DNA of 64,000 nucleotides from Mesorhizobium sp. AR02 (GTDB lineage Bacteria > Pseudomonadota > Alphaproteobacteria > Rhizobiales > Rhizobiaceae): the NCBI RefSeq assembly GCF_024746835.1, contig NZ_CP080531.1, forward strand, positions 930,001 through 994,000, read 5' to 3'. The translations under genes and the position numbers were made by a program. The notes below the pieces were generated by a model. It was not told the origin of the DNA. It did no database searches and worked only from the letters and a program-made list of their open reading frames with translations. Shown piece after piece: positions 35,606 to 44,249 of this stretch; position 1 is the stretch's first letter, and each line of letters starts with the position of its first letter.

Positions 35606-36652
35606 TCAGTTCACATTTTCAGCGGGCCAAGTGTCAGAAACCCGATAACCGGTGGGAAATGGATCGGTTGGATCAAGCATGTGCTGATGGGTCCCTGTAA
35701 TCCACGCGCTTCCCGAAATGACCGGAACAATCCCGGCTCGGCCTCCCATCGAGACCTCTGACTCGATATGGCATTCGAACTCGGATCCGATTATGGATCT
35801 TCCAACAAAGCGCTGTCCGATGCCCAAGCGACCTTTGGCGTGCAGGATCGCCATCCGTGCCGAGCAGCCGGTTCCACAGGGTGAGCGATCGACTTTTCCA
35901 GGCCGAATGGCAACTGCGTTGACACCTGCAAGCGTGTTGTTTTCCGAGAAAACCGGACCGGCAAATTGACAGAACGAAATATGATTCCAGTCCGGATTCT
36001 CTGGATGTGAGAAGCCGAGCTGCGCGTCCGCGGCCTGGGTTATCCTGACACCCAATTCCGCGATCTCGCGCGCCTCATCAGGACGCAACGCAAATCCGAG
36101 CGCCTCGGCATCGACAACCACGAAGCTGTCACCGCCATAGGCGGTATCGACCGTCAAAGTGCCAATGCCGGCCACTTCGATCTGGGCATCGAGCTTGTCT
36201 GCGAACGATGCGACATTGCGCACGCTGATCTTCTCAGCCTTGCCGTTCCGGCACCGTGCCGTCACCTCAATGAGGCCCCCTGGCGGCTCCAGCACCATGC
36301 GCGTCTCCGGCTCCTGCATCGTCACCATTCCAGTCTCGAGCAGAACGGTCGCGACGCACATCGAATTTGAGCCCGACATCGGCGGCGTGTCCGCAGGTTC
36401 CATGATGATCCACCCGAATTGCGCGCCTGGCGTTTTCGGCGGCACCAACAGGTTCACATGCCTGAAGACGCCACCGCGGGGTTCGTTGAGAACAAAGTTC
36501 CGAAGGGTCTGGTCGGCGGCTATGAACTGGGCCTGCTCCCAAACCGTCTCACCGGGCGGCGAAGCCACGCCGCCAACGATCACATCACCGACCTCGCCGG
36601 CGGCATGGCAACTCACGACGTGGAGCACTTTCGAGGTGCGCATCAATGACAC
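35606..36652 (-). CDS. Proline racemase-family enzyme, Ser/Cys type (probable hydroxyproline 2-epimerase)
   Basis: The 348-residue protein has the two-lobed proline-racemase fold. The first catalytic loop reads [10 protein letters not shown], with serine where true proline racemases have cysteine (MCGH). The second reads [14 protein letters not shown], with cysteine. Ser/Cys pairs occur in hydroxyproline 2-epimerases of rhizobia-like bacteria, which invert 3- or 4-hydroxyproline at C2. It is the last gene of a minus-strand operon with a GNAT gene, a lactate-dehydrogenase-family reductase and a dimethylformamidase-like gene. The family is certain, the exact reaction is not. Confidence 0.85.
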   Translation of the reverse strand: MSLMRTSKVLHVVSCHAAGEVGDVIVGGVASPPGETVWEQAQFIAADQTLRNFVLNEPRGGVFRHVNLLVPPKTPGAQFGWIIMEPADTPPMSGSNSMCVATVLLETGMVTMQEPETRMVLEPPGGLIEVTARCRNGKAEKISVRNVASFADKLDAQIEVAGIGTLTVDTAYGGDSFVVVDAEALGFALRPDEAREIAELGVRITQAADAQLGFSHPENPDWNHISFCQFAGPVFSENNTLAGVNAVAIRPGKVDRSPCGTGCSARMAILHAKGRLGIGQRFVGRSIIGSEFECHIESEVSMGGRAGIVPVISGSAWITGTHQHMLDPTDPFPTGYRVSDTWPAENVN

Positions 36653-36747
36653 TCGCTCATTTCAAGATGGTCAAAGGGAATACGCCCGCGTCTGCAGCGG
36701 CTGCCGCACCGGAACGCCCGAGGTGGAGGCAATCGGACCTTGCGCCT

Positions 36748-37185
36748 CTAGGCGGCCTTCCTCATGAAATAGAGGCCCGGAAGCTTGTCGGTGAACCCCC
36801 ATTTTTCATAGAAAGGCACCATGTCCTGCAGGCAGTAGAGCTCCCGGTGCTTGACATTGACGAGTGCCGGATCGTCCAGCACGGTCTCCATCAACAGGGC
36901 GCCCAATCCTGTACCACGCCATGTCGCCTTGACGATGATGTCGAAGATCATCGCCTTGTAGACGCCATCCGTAATGGTACGGGCGAATGCGACGAGATCG
37001 TCGCGGTCGGGATCCACGAACGCGAACATCGGCCCGCCCATTTGCAAGGCCCGTTCGGTGTCTGCCCGGGTTCGGCCCTTTGTCCACCATTCGGTCTGAA
37101 ACAGGGCGACCAGCTGGTCGATCTGCGCGGATGTAAGCGACCGCCTGAGGGCGAGCCGGCTTTTGTCTTGAGTGAGATTGGTCAT
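36748..37185 (-). CDS. GNAT N-acetyltransferase
   Basis: The 145-residue protein has the GNAT core: a beta strand with AFARTITDGVYKAMIFDIIV, then the acetyl-CoA loop TWRGTGLGALLMETVL (Q/RxxGxG/A pattern), and a final strand with LYCLQDMVPFYEKWGF. It matches small acetyltransferases of amines or amino acids. It lies 50 bases after the reductase gene and 95 before the epimerase gene in the same operon, so an N-acetylated intermediate or detoxification of an amino compound is possible. The substrate cannot be read from sequence. Confidence 0.85.
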   Translation of the reverse strand: MTNLTQDKSRLALRRSLTSAQIDQLVALFQTEWWTKGRTRADTERALQMGGPMFAFVDPDRDDLVAFARTITDGVYKAMIFDIIVKATWRGTGLGALLMETVLDDPALVNVKHRELYCLQDMVPFYEKWGFTDKLPGLYFMRKAA

Positions 37186-37235
37186 GGTGTTTCCAGTGAC
37201 ATTGGTTGTGATTCACCCGCCAGGAGATGGTCTCG

Positions 37236-38255
37236 TCAGGCAGCTAGGGTTTTCAGTCGAACAAGATTGTCCTCTGAGATCGGAATGCCGAAGCGCTCTG
37301 CGTTGAGGCGGGTTGCGTAGCGTCGTTGGCCTGGCAATCTGTCCTGACCAGCATCGATCAGTCGCGAGCACAGGTGCGAGACCCTCTGGGCATATCTCGC
37401 GTTGCCACCGCGCGAAGGGTCTATGATCACAAGCAGCTGTCCAGCCTTCGGTGTCTGCGCCCCGACGCAGTCGCCAAAGTCGTTTTCGAAAGACAACTGA
37501 CCGCCCGTCAGCGCACCGGCCATGAGTTCAACCATGAGCGCAATGGACGAGCCCTTGTAGCCGCCGAAGGTGTTAAGTGCTCCGCCCGCCAGGATCGCAT
37601 GCGGATCTGTGGAGGGTCTTCCGGCGCTATCGATCCCGGTCCCTGGCGGCAGCGGGCTGTTCGCAAGCGCATGAAGTCTGACCTCGCCATTGGCCATCAC
37701 ACTTGTTGCCTGGTCGACGACGAGTGGTTCCCCGCCGGCGACTGGGGTTGCGAAGGCAATGGGATTTGTTCCGTACACCGGCGTGCGGCCACCATGCGGC
37801 ACGACATTGGCCAAGCCGTTGACGAAGGCGAGCGCCAGGAGGCCTTCACGGGCAAACGGCTCGACATCGGGCCAGAGTGCGCTGAAATGGTGGGAATTTC
37901 GAATGGCAACGATAGCAATCCCTGTGCTTTCCACCGCAGTTTTGATGGCCTGCGCGCCTGCGGCCAGCGCTGGTTGAGCGAAACCATTCCGCGCGTCGAT
38001 ACGAATGAAGGAAGAACTGACCGGATTGACGTCCGGCTTGGCCTTGCCGTCGACCCATCCGGTTGCGAGTGATGCCATGTACCCAGGAATTCGGAATATG
38101 CCGTGGCTGATCGCACCGTCTCGCTCACAGCCAGCGCAATTCGCGGCGAGACTATCGGCAACCATGCTCGATGTTCCGTTTCGGAGAAAAATGTCCCGAA
38201 GGAGAGAGCGGAGTTCATCGAAACTGATATGGACGTCGGCCTGTCCCATTGTCAT
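37236..38255 (-). CDS. Malate/L-lactate dehydrogenase-family reductase, probable pyrroline-2-carboxylate reductase
   Basis: The 339-residue enzyme belongs to the Ldh2/DpkA family of NAD(P)H-dependent oxidoreductases. Signature parts are the catalytic histidine in RNSHHFSAL, NGLANVVPHGG, YGTNPIAFATP and GGYKGSSIALMVELMAGALTGG. Members reduce delta-1-pyrroline-2-carboxylate or piperideine-2-carboxylate to proline or pipecolate; others act on ureidoglycolate or 2-keto acids. With a trans-3-hydroxyproline dehydratase in the same regulon, which makes pyrroline-2-carboxylate, the proline-forming role is the best guess. The ATG at 38255 overlaps the stop of the dimethylformamidase-like gene (ATGA), so the two are coupled. 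Confidence 0.85.
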   Translation of the reverse strand: MTMGQADVHISFDELRSLLRDIFLRNGTSSMVADSLAANCAGCERDGAISHGIFRIPGYMASLATGWVDGKAKPDVNPVSSSFIRIDARNGFAQPALAAGAQAIKTAVESTGIAIVAIRNSHHFSALWPDVEPFAREGLLALAFVNGLANVVPHGGRTPVYGTNPIAFATPVAGGEPLVVDQATSVMANGEVRLHALANSPLPPGTGIDSAGRPSTDPHAILAGGALNTFGGYKGSSIALMVELMAGALTGGQLSFENDFGDCVGAQTPKAGQLLVIIDPSRGGNARYAQRVSHLCSRLIDAGQDRLPGQRRYATRLNAERFGIPISEDNLVRLKTLAA

Positions 38256-40411
38256 TGCGACACCTCGAGAAATTTCCGCAGGCAATTTTCGAGAAGCCGC
38301 GAAACGTTGTTTTCGTAGCCATTGTGCGAAAGGCTGCCGCAAAAGGTGATGGAGCCGACCGAGAACAGGCCGCCGCCATTCTCCGCCATCCCGTAGACAA
38401 TGTTCGAGCGGATGCCGCCATAGGGTCGGGGACCGCCATCGAAAACGCCGGGCAGCAGCAGTTCTTCAAACGTGGTTTCGAAAGTTGGCCCATGGCCTTC
38501 GGACGCGGCAACGACGCGCACAAAATCTGGCGTCCCAAGATTCGCTGCTGCCTGATCGATCTCAAATCCTGCGGCACCACCACCGGAGAGGCCGAAATCG
38601 CCTATTCTCTGATCGCTCGGGATGCCGTCGAACAAGAATGCAAGGCCGGCTTCAAATGACTCCTTGGTGCGGACGTAATACGTGCCTTCAAAGGCGCCTT
38701 CGGCGGTGAAGCCGACACCGGCGGCCTTCTGTGGTGCTATGCCGTTGCGCCGCCACAGCCCGCCATACTCGCCGTCAAGCTGATTGTAGTATTCGCCTGC
38801 CTCGCTGGCCCAGACCCGCATGCCGCCTTCAGCCCGGCGAATCTCGATCATGTGGGGTTCATCAGGATCGCGGCCGATCTTCCAGTAGAAGCCGTTGCCG
38901 CCGAGATACATCAGCCTGCCGCCGCCCTCCCTGTAGGAGATGAGGGCTTCTAGCGTCCGACGGGTGTGGTATTCCGGATGCGTTCCCGTGAGGACCACGT
39001 CATATCCGGATAGCGCATCGGCGCCATCGCGATCCAGGTCTTCGTCGGTCAAGACGTCAAACCCGAAGCCTTTGACCCTCAGCCAATCCGTCAGATGGGA
39101 ATCCGCGGAAAAATGGCGCAGCCCTGAGCCGTTTGCATCGCAGTAGGTGAGATAGTGCGGTCGCATCGTCATGATCGGCCGCAGCCGGGATGACAGGGTT
39201 ATGCCCGATCCGTCCGGATGGCGATTGTAAGTGGAGTAGCCATAGGCACCGATAGTATCGGGGTTGTGGGGGTAAGCATTCCACTCTCTGACCCGCGCTT
39301 GCAGTGGTCGGGAAAAATTACCCCGGGCGTGGTTGGCATAGGCCATGTAGGTGAACGTAGGCGCCAGGTACAGGATTCTTTGCCCGGGCAATTTCGGGTC
39401 GCGCAGGACATAAAATGGTATCGTGTCGGTGCCGATTCCGTTGTCGACCAGGAGACCATAGACGCCCGAAGGCATGCCCGCCGGCACCTCGATCGCTATG
39501 GTTGTCTTCCACTTGCAGTCGCTCAGATCGTCGGAATGGAAGGTGATTGCCGCATAATCCTGCGGCGCAACCTTCCAATCCATGTTGCGCCCGGTCCAGC
39601 CTGACGAGCGCACTGCGCGCATCGGCATGTTGACCAGCGTGAGACGACGCGATCGATCGACATTGTCCTCAACCCATTCTCGGCCGATGGTATTGGCAAA
39701 GCTCCAACTGGCGAGGACGTTGCCATTGGCGTCGCTTATATCAGGTGCTTCGATCGATCCATTGAAGCAATCCTCGGCGTGCCCAACCCAGATTGCGCCA
39801 AAGCAAATATGATCGACATTGCGAAGCACATCCAAGACATCAGTCGCCACCGCAGCGACTGCTGAGGCTTCGCCGGTGTGAATGGCAGACCTGCCGACGA
39901 AAACACCGTTCTTGTCGAAAGTGACATCCAGCCTGGCCCACTCGTTCAGGCGCAGATCGAGCTTCAGGTCGATGGCCGTCCGGGGCCGCCGCAGCGTCTT
40001 CAGAAAGAGATTTCCGTCGGCCAGAACCAGGGCCAGGCCCTTTGAGCCATCGGAATTCTGCAGCGAGAAAATTGTCTGGCTGAAGGCACCCGAGAGCTTT
40101 GGCTGGACAATCAGGCGAACGACCAGGGCTTGAGCTTCGGGACGTCGCGGGATGGGTCCAATGGCGCAGGAGCCCAAGTAGGCCTTCTGCTCGATCGCCC
40201 TATATCGCTGCTCCAATCCAAATTCGACTCTTTCGCTCTTTGGCCCCGGCCCGACCGGATTGGGGTCACAGCAGTCCAATCTGACCACACTTGCCGCCAC
40301 ATCCCGATTGCCCGCGGACGAGATCTTGAACTCAAGAACTTCGCCCGCCTTGGCGCTCAGCGGCGCAACGTAGCCGATAACTGCCGGCAGGGGAGGCTGG
40401 GGATTGAGCAT
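38252..40411 (-). CDS. N,N-dimethylformamidase large-subunit-like protein
   Basis: The 719-residue protein resembles the large subunit of N,N-dimethylformamidase, an iron enzyme that splits an amide to formate and an amine. An N-terminal beta part at about 90-240 looks LamG-like, and a C-terminal alpha/beta part from about 340 carries AYGYSTYNRHPDG, TMRPHYLTYCDANGSG and THPEYHTRRT. The His-Pro-Glu at 478-480 matches the place of the metal-ligand Glu, as I remember the structure. No small-subunit gene lies nearby. It heads a minus-strand operon with enzymes of hydroxyproline breakdown and has the operator palindrome 90 bases upstream. The substrate is probably an amide or betaine linked to a proline-type compound; that is inference. 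Confidence 0.8.
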   Translation of the reverse strand: MLNPQPPLPAVIGYVAPLSAKAGEVLEFKISSAGNRDVAASVVRLDCCDPNPVGPGPKSERVEFGLEQRYRAIEQKAYLGSCAIGPIPRRPEAQALVVRLIVQPKLSGAFSQTIFSLQNSDGSKGLALVLADGNLFLKTLRRPRTAIDLKLDLRLNEWARLDVTFDKNGVFVGRSAIHTGEASAVAAVATDVLDVLRNVDHICFGAIWVGHAEDCFNGSIEAPDISDANGNVLASWSFANTIGREWVEDNVDRSRRLTLVNMPMRAVRSSGWTGRNMDWKVAPQDYAAITFHSDDLSDCKWKTTIAIEVPAGMPSGVYGLLVDNGIGTDTIPFYVLRDPKLPGQRILYLAPTFTYMAYANHARGNFSRPLQARVREWNAYPHNPDTIGAYGYSTYNRHPDGSGITLSSRLRPIMTMRPHYLTYCDANGSGLRHFSADSHLTDWLRVKGFGFDVLTDEDLDRDGADALSGYDVVLTGTHPEYHTRRTLEALISYREGGGRLMYLGGNGFYWKIGRDPDEPHMIEIRRAEGGMRVWASEAGEYYNQLDGEYGGLWRRNGIAPQKAAGVGFTAEGAFEGTYYVRTKESFEAGLAFLFDGIPSDQRIGDFGLSGGGAAGFEIDQAAANLGTPDFVRVVAASEGHGPTFETTFEELLLPGVFDGGPRPYGGIRSNIVYGMAENGGGLFSVGSITFCGSLSHNGYENNVSRLLENCLRKFLEVSQ

Positions 40412-40500
40412 GTCGTACCAGTGTTAGAGCAACAAGCCGCTGTTCGACGAACATGGGGTAAGCTTGCAAAGGCGCAGGGCTTACGCTATCTCTAATCGAA

Positions 40501-40514
40501 TATCGTATACGATA
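40501..40514. promoter_or_regulatory. Operator palindrome, copy 1 (before the dimethylformamidase-like operon)
   Basis: TATCGTATACGATA is a perfect 14-base palindrome, 90 bases before the start of the minus-strand operon. Sites with a GTATAC centre are typical of FCD-type GntR regulators. The same 14-mer occurs at 41420 and 42563. Confidence 0.8.
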
Positions 40515-40582
40515 CGCCTTTGTCAACAGGCCCTGCTTTGCTCATCGTCCGACGCGTTATCCAGAGCCAATTTATCGCGAAT

Positions 40583-40595
40583 ATTGTATACGGAT
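40583..40595. promoter_or_regulatory. Degenerate operator near the gntR start
   Basis: ATTGTATACGGAT keeps the GTATAC core and 9 of 12 positions of ATCGTATACGAT. It is about 70 bases before the regulator start, so the regulator could weakly control itself. Confidence 0.5.
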
Positions 40596-40663
40596 GGGTA
40601 GTATGTTCGACGAAATCCCGTGATTCCACTCACGCGCAGCAAGTTGCGAAATTGGAGGTATCA

Positions 40664-41329
40664 TTGCCCCTGAACCCCGCTGGTCTGCCCTCTCTCGGCT
40701 CGGCGCCGACGGCCTCGGACCTCATTGCCAAGCACATACGGGAAGCCATCATCACAGGCGAGTTCGATGAGGGCGAACCCATTCGCCAGGACGACGTCGC
40801 GAAGCTGTTCGACGTCAGCAAGATACCGGTTCGGGAGGCGCTGAAGCGTCTCGAAGCCGAAGGTTTGGTGGAATTCCAGCGCAACCGGGGCGCTGTCGTC
40901 AGAAGTGTTTCGGAGCCCGAAATCGCGCAGATCTTCGAAGTAAGAGCCATGCTGGAGTCGAGCGCGTTGAAATTGTCCGTGCCGCACATGACGGCAAAGA
41001 CGTTCCGGCGGGCCGAAGAATATTGCGATGCGTTCGCGCGCGAGACCAATGTCGCTCGATGGGCCGAGCTCAACTGGCAATTTCACTCATGCCTGTATGA
41101 AGATGCCGACCGAACTTTCCTCATGAACCTCATCCGGTCCGTCAACGACCGGATCGAGCGCTATCTGCGCATCCAGCTCACGCTGTCGGGCGGGACCGGC
41201 GTCGACGACAGGGAACATCGCGAAATTCTCGCCGCATGTCGTAAGGGCGATGCCGATCGAGCGGCACAATTGCTGCATGACCACATCACCAAGGCATGCG
41301 CATCCCTGCTGGCAAACATTCGCAAATAG
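40664..41329 (+). CDS. GntR-family (FCD type) transcriptional regulator
   Basis: The 221-residue protein has an N-terminal winged helix (LIAKHIREAIITGEFDEGEPIRQ, DVAKLFDVSKIPVREALKRLEAEGLV) and a C-terminal all-helical FCD ligand domain with VRAMLESSAL, FHSCLYEDA and DREHREILAACRKGD. The D/H residues for a bound metal are visible. The start is a TTG at 40664, four bases after a clear GGAGGT; no ATG fits. It lies between two divergent units of a hydroxyproline-type catabolic cluster, and palindromes with a GTATAC centre flank it on both sides and recur before the transporter. It is therefore the likely local repressor; its inducer is unknown. Confidence 0.9.
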   Translation: MPLNPAGLPSLGSAPTASDLIAKHIREAIITGEFDEGEPIRQDDVAKLFDVSKIPVREALKRLEAEGLVEFQRNRGAVVRSVSEPEIAQIFEVRAMLESSALKLSVPHMTAKTFRRAEEYCDAFARETNVARWAELNWQFHSCLYEDADRTFLMNLIRSVNDRIERYLRIQLTLSGGTGVDDREHREILAACRKGDADRAAQLLHDHITKACASLLANIRK

Positions 41330-41419
41330 ACGCTTCCGGGCGTCGAAATCACCCCTCCCTCAGCCGGAAAGCCCACAACGGCGACCAAGCTAGCATTTAC
41401 CCACTTGACGCTTTGCGTT

Positions 41420-41433
41420 TATCGTATACGATA
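41420..41433. promoter_or_regulatory. Operator palindrome, copy 2 (before the Cys/Thr racemase-family gene)
   Basis: TATCGTATACGATA recurs exactly here, about 120 bases before ATG 41555 and 90 bases after the gntR stop. A TTGACG sequence lies just upstream (41405-41410), so the site could overlap a promoter. Confidence 0.8.
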
Positions 41434-41554
41434 TTCGATGCAAGGGTTCGTTTTGTCTTGGAGACACTTCACTCGAGGTTCGCACCTCCGGTGTTGCGGG
41501 CCCTGCCCGCCACTCCACGACGGACTGGCGAGACATACCGTTTTGGGGAGTGAG

Positions 41555-42562
41555 ATGAAGTACGAGAGGTTTTTGAACACCGTCGAGCTACACACCTGCG
41601 GTGAGACGTTTCGGCTTGTCACGCAGGGGCTGCCGAAAATCCCCGGCAAGACCATTGTGGAGCGCGCCACCTGGTTGAAGCAAAACGCCGATCATTATCG
41701 GCGCGCCGTGATGCTTGAGCCGCGCGGCCACAAGGACCTCTACGGTGGCTACCTGACTTCGCCTGTCAGTGAAGGCGCTGATTTCGGCATCATCTTCCTG
41801 AACAACACGGACTACAGCCCGCATTGCGGCCATGGCGTCATAGCACTCGCAACCGCCGCCGTGGAGTTGGGTTGGATCGAGCGGGTGTCCCCGGAAACCC
41901 GCGTCGGGATCGATGCTCCCTGCGGTTTCATCGAAGCTTTTGTCGAATGGGATGGCGAGAAGGCGGGTTCCGTCCGGTTTGTGAACGTCCCGTCATTCGT
42001 CTTCAAGCGGGACGTCACCGTTGAGACGCCGACCTTTGGGCAGGTCATCGGCGACATTGCCTATGGCGGCGCAACCTACTTCTACGTCGACGGGCGCCGG
42101 CATGATGTCGCCATTCGCGAGAAGGATCTGCAAAGGGTCATGCAGCTTGGCTACGAGATCAAGGCTGCCATCAACGCCAAGATGCCTTTTGTTCATCCCG
42201 AAATTCCTGAGTTCAACGATGTGTACGGCGTCATGGTCTATGGCGCTCCTCGTCACCAGGGATCAACGCAGGCCAATTGCTGCGTCTACGCCGATCGGGC
42301 AATCGATCGGTCTCCGACAGGGTCGGGAACAGCCGGTCGGCTTGCGCAACTGTATCTGCGTGGTGAGTTGTCCGCCGGAGAGACCCTGGTGAACGAGTCG
42401 ATCATCGGGACGATCTTCAAGGGACGTGTTCTCAGCGAAACCAAGGTCGGGCAGTTCGATGCCGTCATTCCCGAAGTAAGCGGGCGAGCCGCCATCTGCG
42501 GCTTCGCGAACTGGGTTATCGATGAGGCCGATCCGCTCACCTATGGCTTCCTTGTTCAATAG
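41555..42562 (+). CDS. trans-3-hydroxy-L-proline dehydratase (proline racemase family, Cys/Thr type)
   Basis: The 335-residue protein belongs to the proline-racemase fold. The first catalytic loop SPHCGHGVIA has cysteine; the second, DRSPTGSGTAGR, has threonine in place of the second cysteine. The Cys/Thr pair marks trans-3-hydroxy-L-proline dehydratases, which make delta-1-pyrroline-2-carboxylate and cannot racemise proline. ATG 41555 gives the normal N-terminus MKYERFLNTVELHTCGE. The operator palindrome lies both upstream and immediately after its stop (42563), and the transporter genes follow on the same strand. The expected next step, reduction to proline, could be done by the reductase at 37236-38255. 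Confidence 0.88.
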   Translation: MKYERFLNTVELHTCGETFRLVTQGLPKIPGKTIVERATWLKQNADHYRRAVMLEPRGHKDLYGGYLTSPVSEGADFGIIFLNNTDYSPHCGHGVIALATAAVELGWIERVSPETRVGIDAPCGFIEAFVEWDGEKAGSVRFVNVPSFVFKRDVTVETPTFGQVIGDIAYGGATYFYVDGRRHDVAIREKDLQRVMQLGYEIKAAINAKMPFVHPEIPEFNDVYGVMVYGAPRHQGSTQANCCVYADRAIDRSPTGSGTAGRLAQLYLRGELSAGETLVNESIIGTIFKGRVLSETKVGQFDAVIPEVSGRAAICGFANWVIDEADPLTYGFLVQ

Positions 42563-42576
42563 TATCGTATACGATA
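42563..42576. promoter_or_regulatory. Operator palindrome, copy 3 (before the ABC transporter)
   Basis: The same TATCGTATACGATA begins one base after the dehydratase stop and 69 bases before the substrate-binding protein start. A related half site (ATACGATATC) follows at about 42583-42592. Confidence 0.8.
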
Positions 42577-42644
42577 TTCTAGATACGATATCAGGGTCGA
42601 ATCCAGAAACCTGCAACCCAAAACAAAAAGAGAGGAACTGAAAA

Positions 42645-43466
42645 ATGCGCATTTCTCCCTTCATTTTCGCCGCCGCCTTGGCATCGGGGCTCGCGACCGC
42701 TGCACATGCCGACCAGCTCGACGACATCATTTCGGCCGGCAAGCTGCGCTGTGCCATCGAGCTCGATTTCCCGCCAAACGGCGCGCGCGACAAGGACAAC
42801 AAGCCAATCGGCTTTGACGTCGATTACTGCAATGATCTGGCGAAGGCACTTGGCGTGGAGGCCGAGATCGTCGACACGCCGGATCCCGATCGAATTCCCG
42901 CCATCCTCTCGGGTCGCGCCGACGTTGGTATTGCCGTGGCCTCCGACACGCTCGAGCGGGCAAAAACGATCGGCTTCTCGATCCCCTATTTCGTGTTCAA
43001 GACCATCGTTCTGGTGCGCGAAGATTCCGGCATCAAGAGCCCGACCGACATCAAGGGGCACACCGTAGGCGGGCCGGCAGGAGCCTATGAGACGCTTGCT
43101 CTTGGAGACACCGTCAAAGGGTTCAACGACCCGAATGGCAAGATGCTGACCTTCCAGTCTCAGTCGGACACATTCCTGGCGCTGAGCCAGAAGCAGATCG
43201 ACGCGACCTACACGACATCCACGATCGCGACCGCCATCATCCAGTCGGGCAAATATCCCGGCCTGAAGATCGTCGGCGACGCGCCTGTCGATGCCGACTA
43301 TTGCGCCATCCTCGTGCAGCGCCACGAGCAGGGATTGCTCAACTACTTGAACCTGTTCCTGAACCGACAGGTCCGTTCCGGTCGCTATGCCGAACTCTAC
43401 AAGAAATGGGTCGGAACAGAGGGCGGCCCGGCTCCGGACCTCACCGTTGCAAGTGTCTATCGGTAG
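42645..43466 (+). CDS. ABC transporter substrate-binding protein, polar amino-acid type
   Basis: The 273-residue protein has a signal peptide (cut near AHADQL at about 23) and the family-3 solute-binding fold: KLRCAIELDFPPNG, GFDVDYCNDLAKALGVEAEIVDT, a GRADVGIA stretch and a C-terminal helix with YAELYKKWVG. It would bind a small amino acid in the periplasm. Its place in the regulon with proline-racemase-family enzymes suggests hydroxyproline or a proline derivative as the ligand. A hairpin follows its stop, as often seen between binding-protein and permease genes. Confidence 0.92.
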   Translation: MRISPFIFAAALASGLATAAHADQLDDIISAGKLRCAIELDFPPNGARDKDNKPIGFDVDYCNDLAKALGVEAEIVDTPDPDRIPAILSGRADVGIAVASDTLERAKTIGFSIPYFVFKTIVLVREDSGIKSPTDIKGHTVGGPAGAYETLALGDTVKGFNDPNGKMLTFQSQSDTFLALSQKQIDATYTTSTIATAIIQSGKYPGLKIVGDAPVDADYCAILVQRHEQGLLNYLNLFLNRQVRSGRYAELYKKWVGTEGGPAPDLTVASVYR

Positions 43467-43479
43467 CAGTCCGCGCTGC

Positions 43480-43509
43480 CCCGGATGCAGTCTCGTGATT
43501 GCATCCGGG
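43480..43509 (+). promoter_or_regulatory. Intercistronic hairpin after the binding-protein gene
   Basis: CCCGGATGCA (43480-43489) pairs perfectly with TGCATCCGGG (43500-43509) around a ten-base loop, 14 bases after the binding-protein stop. There is no T run, so it probably protects the upstream message, raising the ratio of binding protein to permeases. Confidence 0.6.
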
Positions 43510-43576
43510 ATGCTCGGCGACGACGACATTTCTGCTGATCCGCAGTTCAGTATCCGTCGCATGAAGGGGTCCTCGC

Positions 43577-44239
43577 ATGGCATACACCTTCCAGTGGCGT
43601 CCCGTGCTCCACTCGCTGCCAGAGATGCTGTGGGGAGCGTTGGTGAGCCTCGAAATTGCCGCCCTGGCGATGGCAATTGGCACGGTTTTCGCCCTTCTGC
43701 TGGCGCTTGCAAAGAGATCGGGTGGGAAAACGCTCTCGGGCCTCGCCGACATATGGATCGAGATCGCGCGAAACACCCCTGGCCTGTTTCAAATCTACCT
43801 GATCTATTTCGGCCTGGGATCCTTTGGGCTTCGTGTCGACTCTTATTCAGCGCTTTTGCTGGGCATTACCTTCAACAACGCCGGCTATCTCGCTGAAACC
43901 TTCCGCGGCGGATTCTCCGCTGTCCCGGAAACCCAGATACGGGCAGCACGCTCCTTGGGATTGGGTCAAGTTCGTACCATGTGGCACGTCGTCCTGCCGC
44001 AAATGCTGCGCGCGGTGTTTCACGCCATGACGAACCAGATGGTCTGGTCGATCCTGATGACATCGCTCGGAGTGGTGGTCGGCCTGACAAGTGACCTGAC
44101 GGGCGTCACGAACCAATTGAATGTCGTGACGTACAGGACATTTGAGTATTTCTTTGTAGCGGCCTGCCTGTACTACCTCATATCCAAAATATTCACCGTA
44201 AGCGCACGTCTGCTTGCGTCACGCCTGTTCCGTTATTGA
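43577..44239 (+). CDS. ABC transporter permease 1, polar amino-acid type
   Basis: The 220-residue integral membrane protein has five or so helices and the HisM-type signature: LWGALVSLEIAALAMAIGTVF, WIEIARNTPGLFQIYLIYF, and the EAA-type coupling loop [24 protein letters not shown]. It would pair with permease 2 to form the channel for the substrate delivered by the binding protein. It lies 110 bases after that gene with a hairpin between, and its stop is 10 bases before permease 2. Length and motifs are normal. Confidence 0.92.
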   Translation: MAYTFQWRPVLHSLPEMLWGALVSLEIAALAMAIGTVFALLLALAKRSGGKTLSGLADIWIEIARNTPGLFQIYLIYFGLGSFGLRVDSYSALLLGITFNNAGYLAETFRGGFSAVPETQIRAARSLGLGQVRTMWHVVLPQMLRAVFHAMTNQMVWSILMTSLGVVVGLTSDLTGVTNQLNVVTYRTFEYFFVAACLYYLISKIFTVSARLLASRLFRY

Positions 44240-44249
44240 GGAGCTAGAG

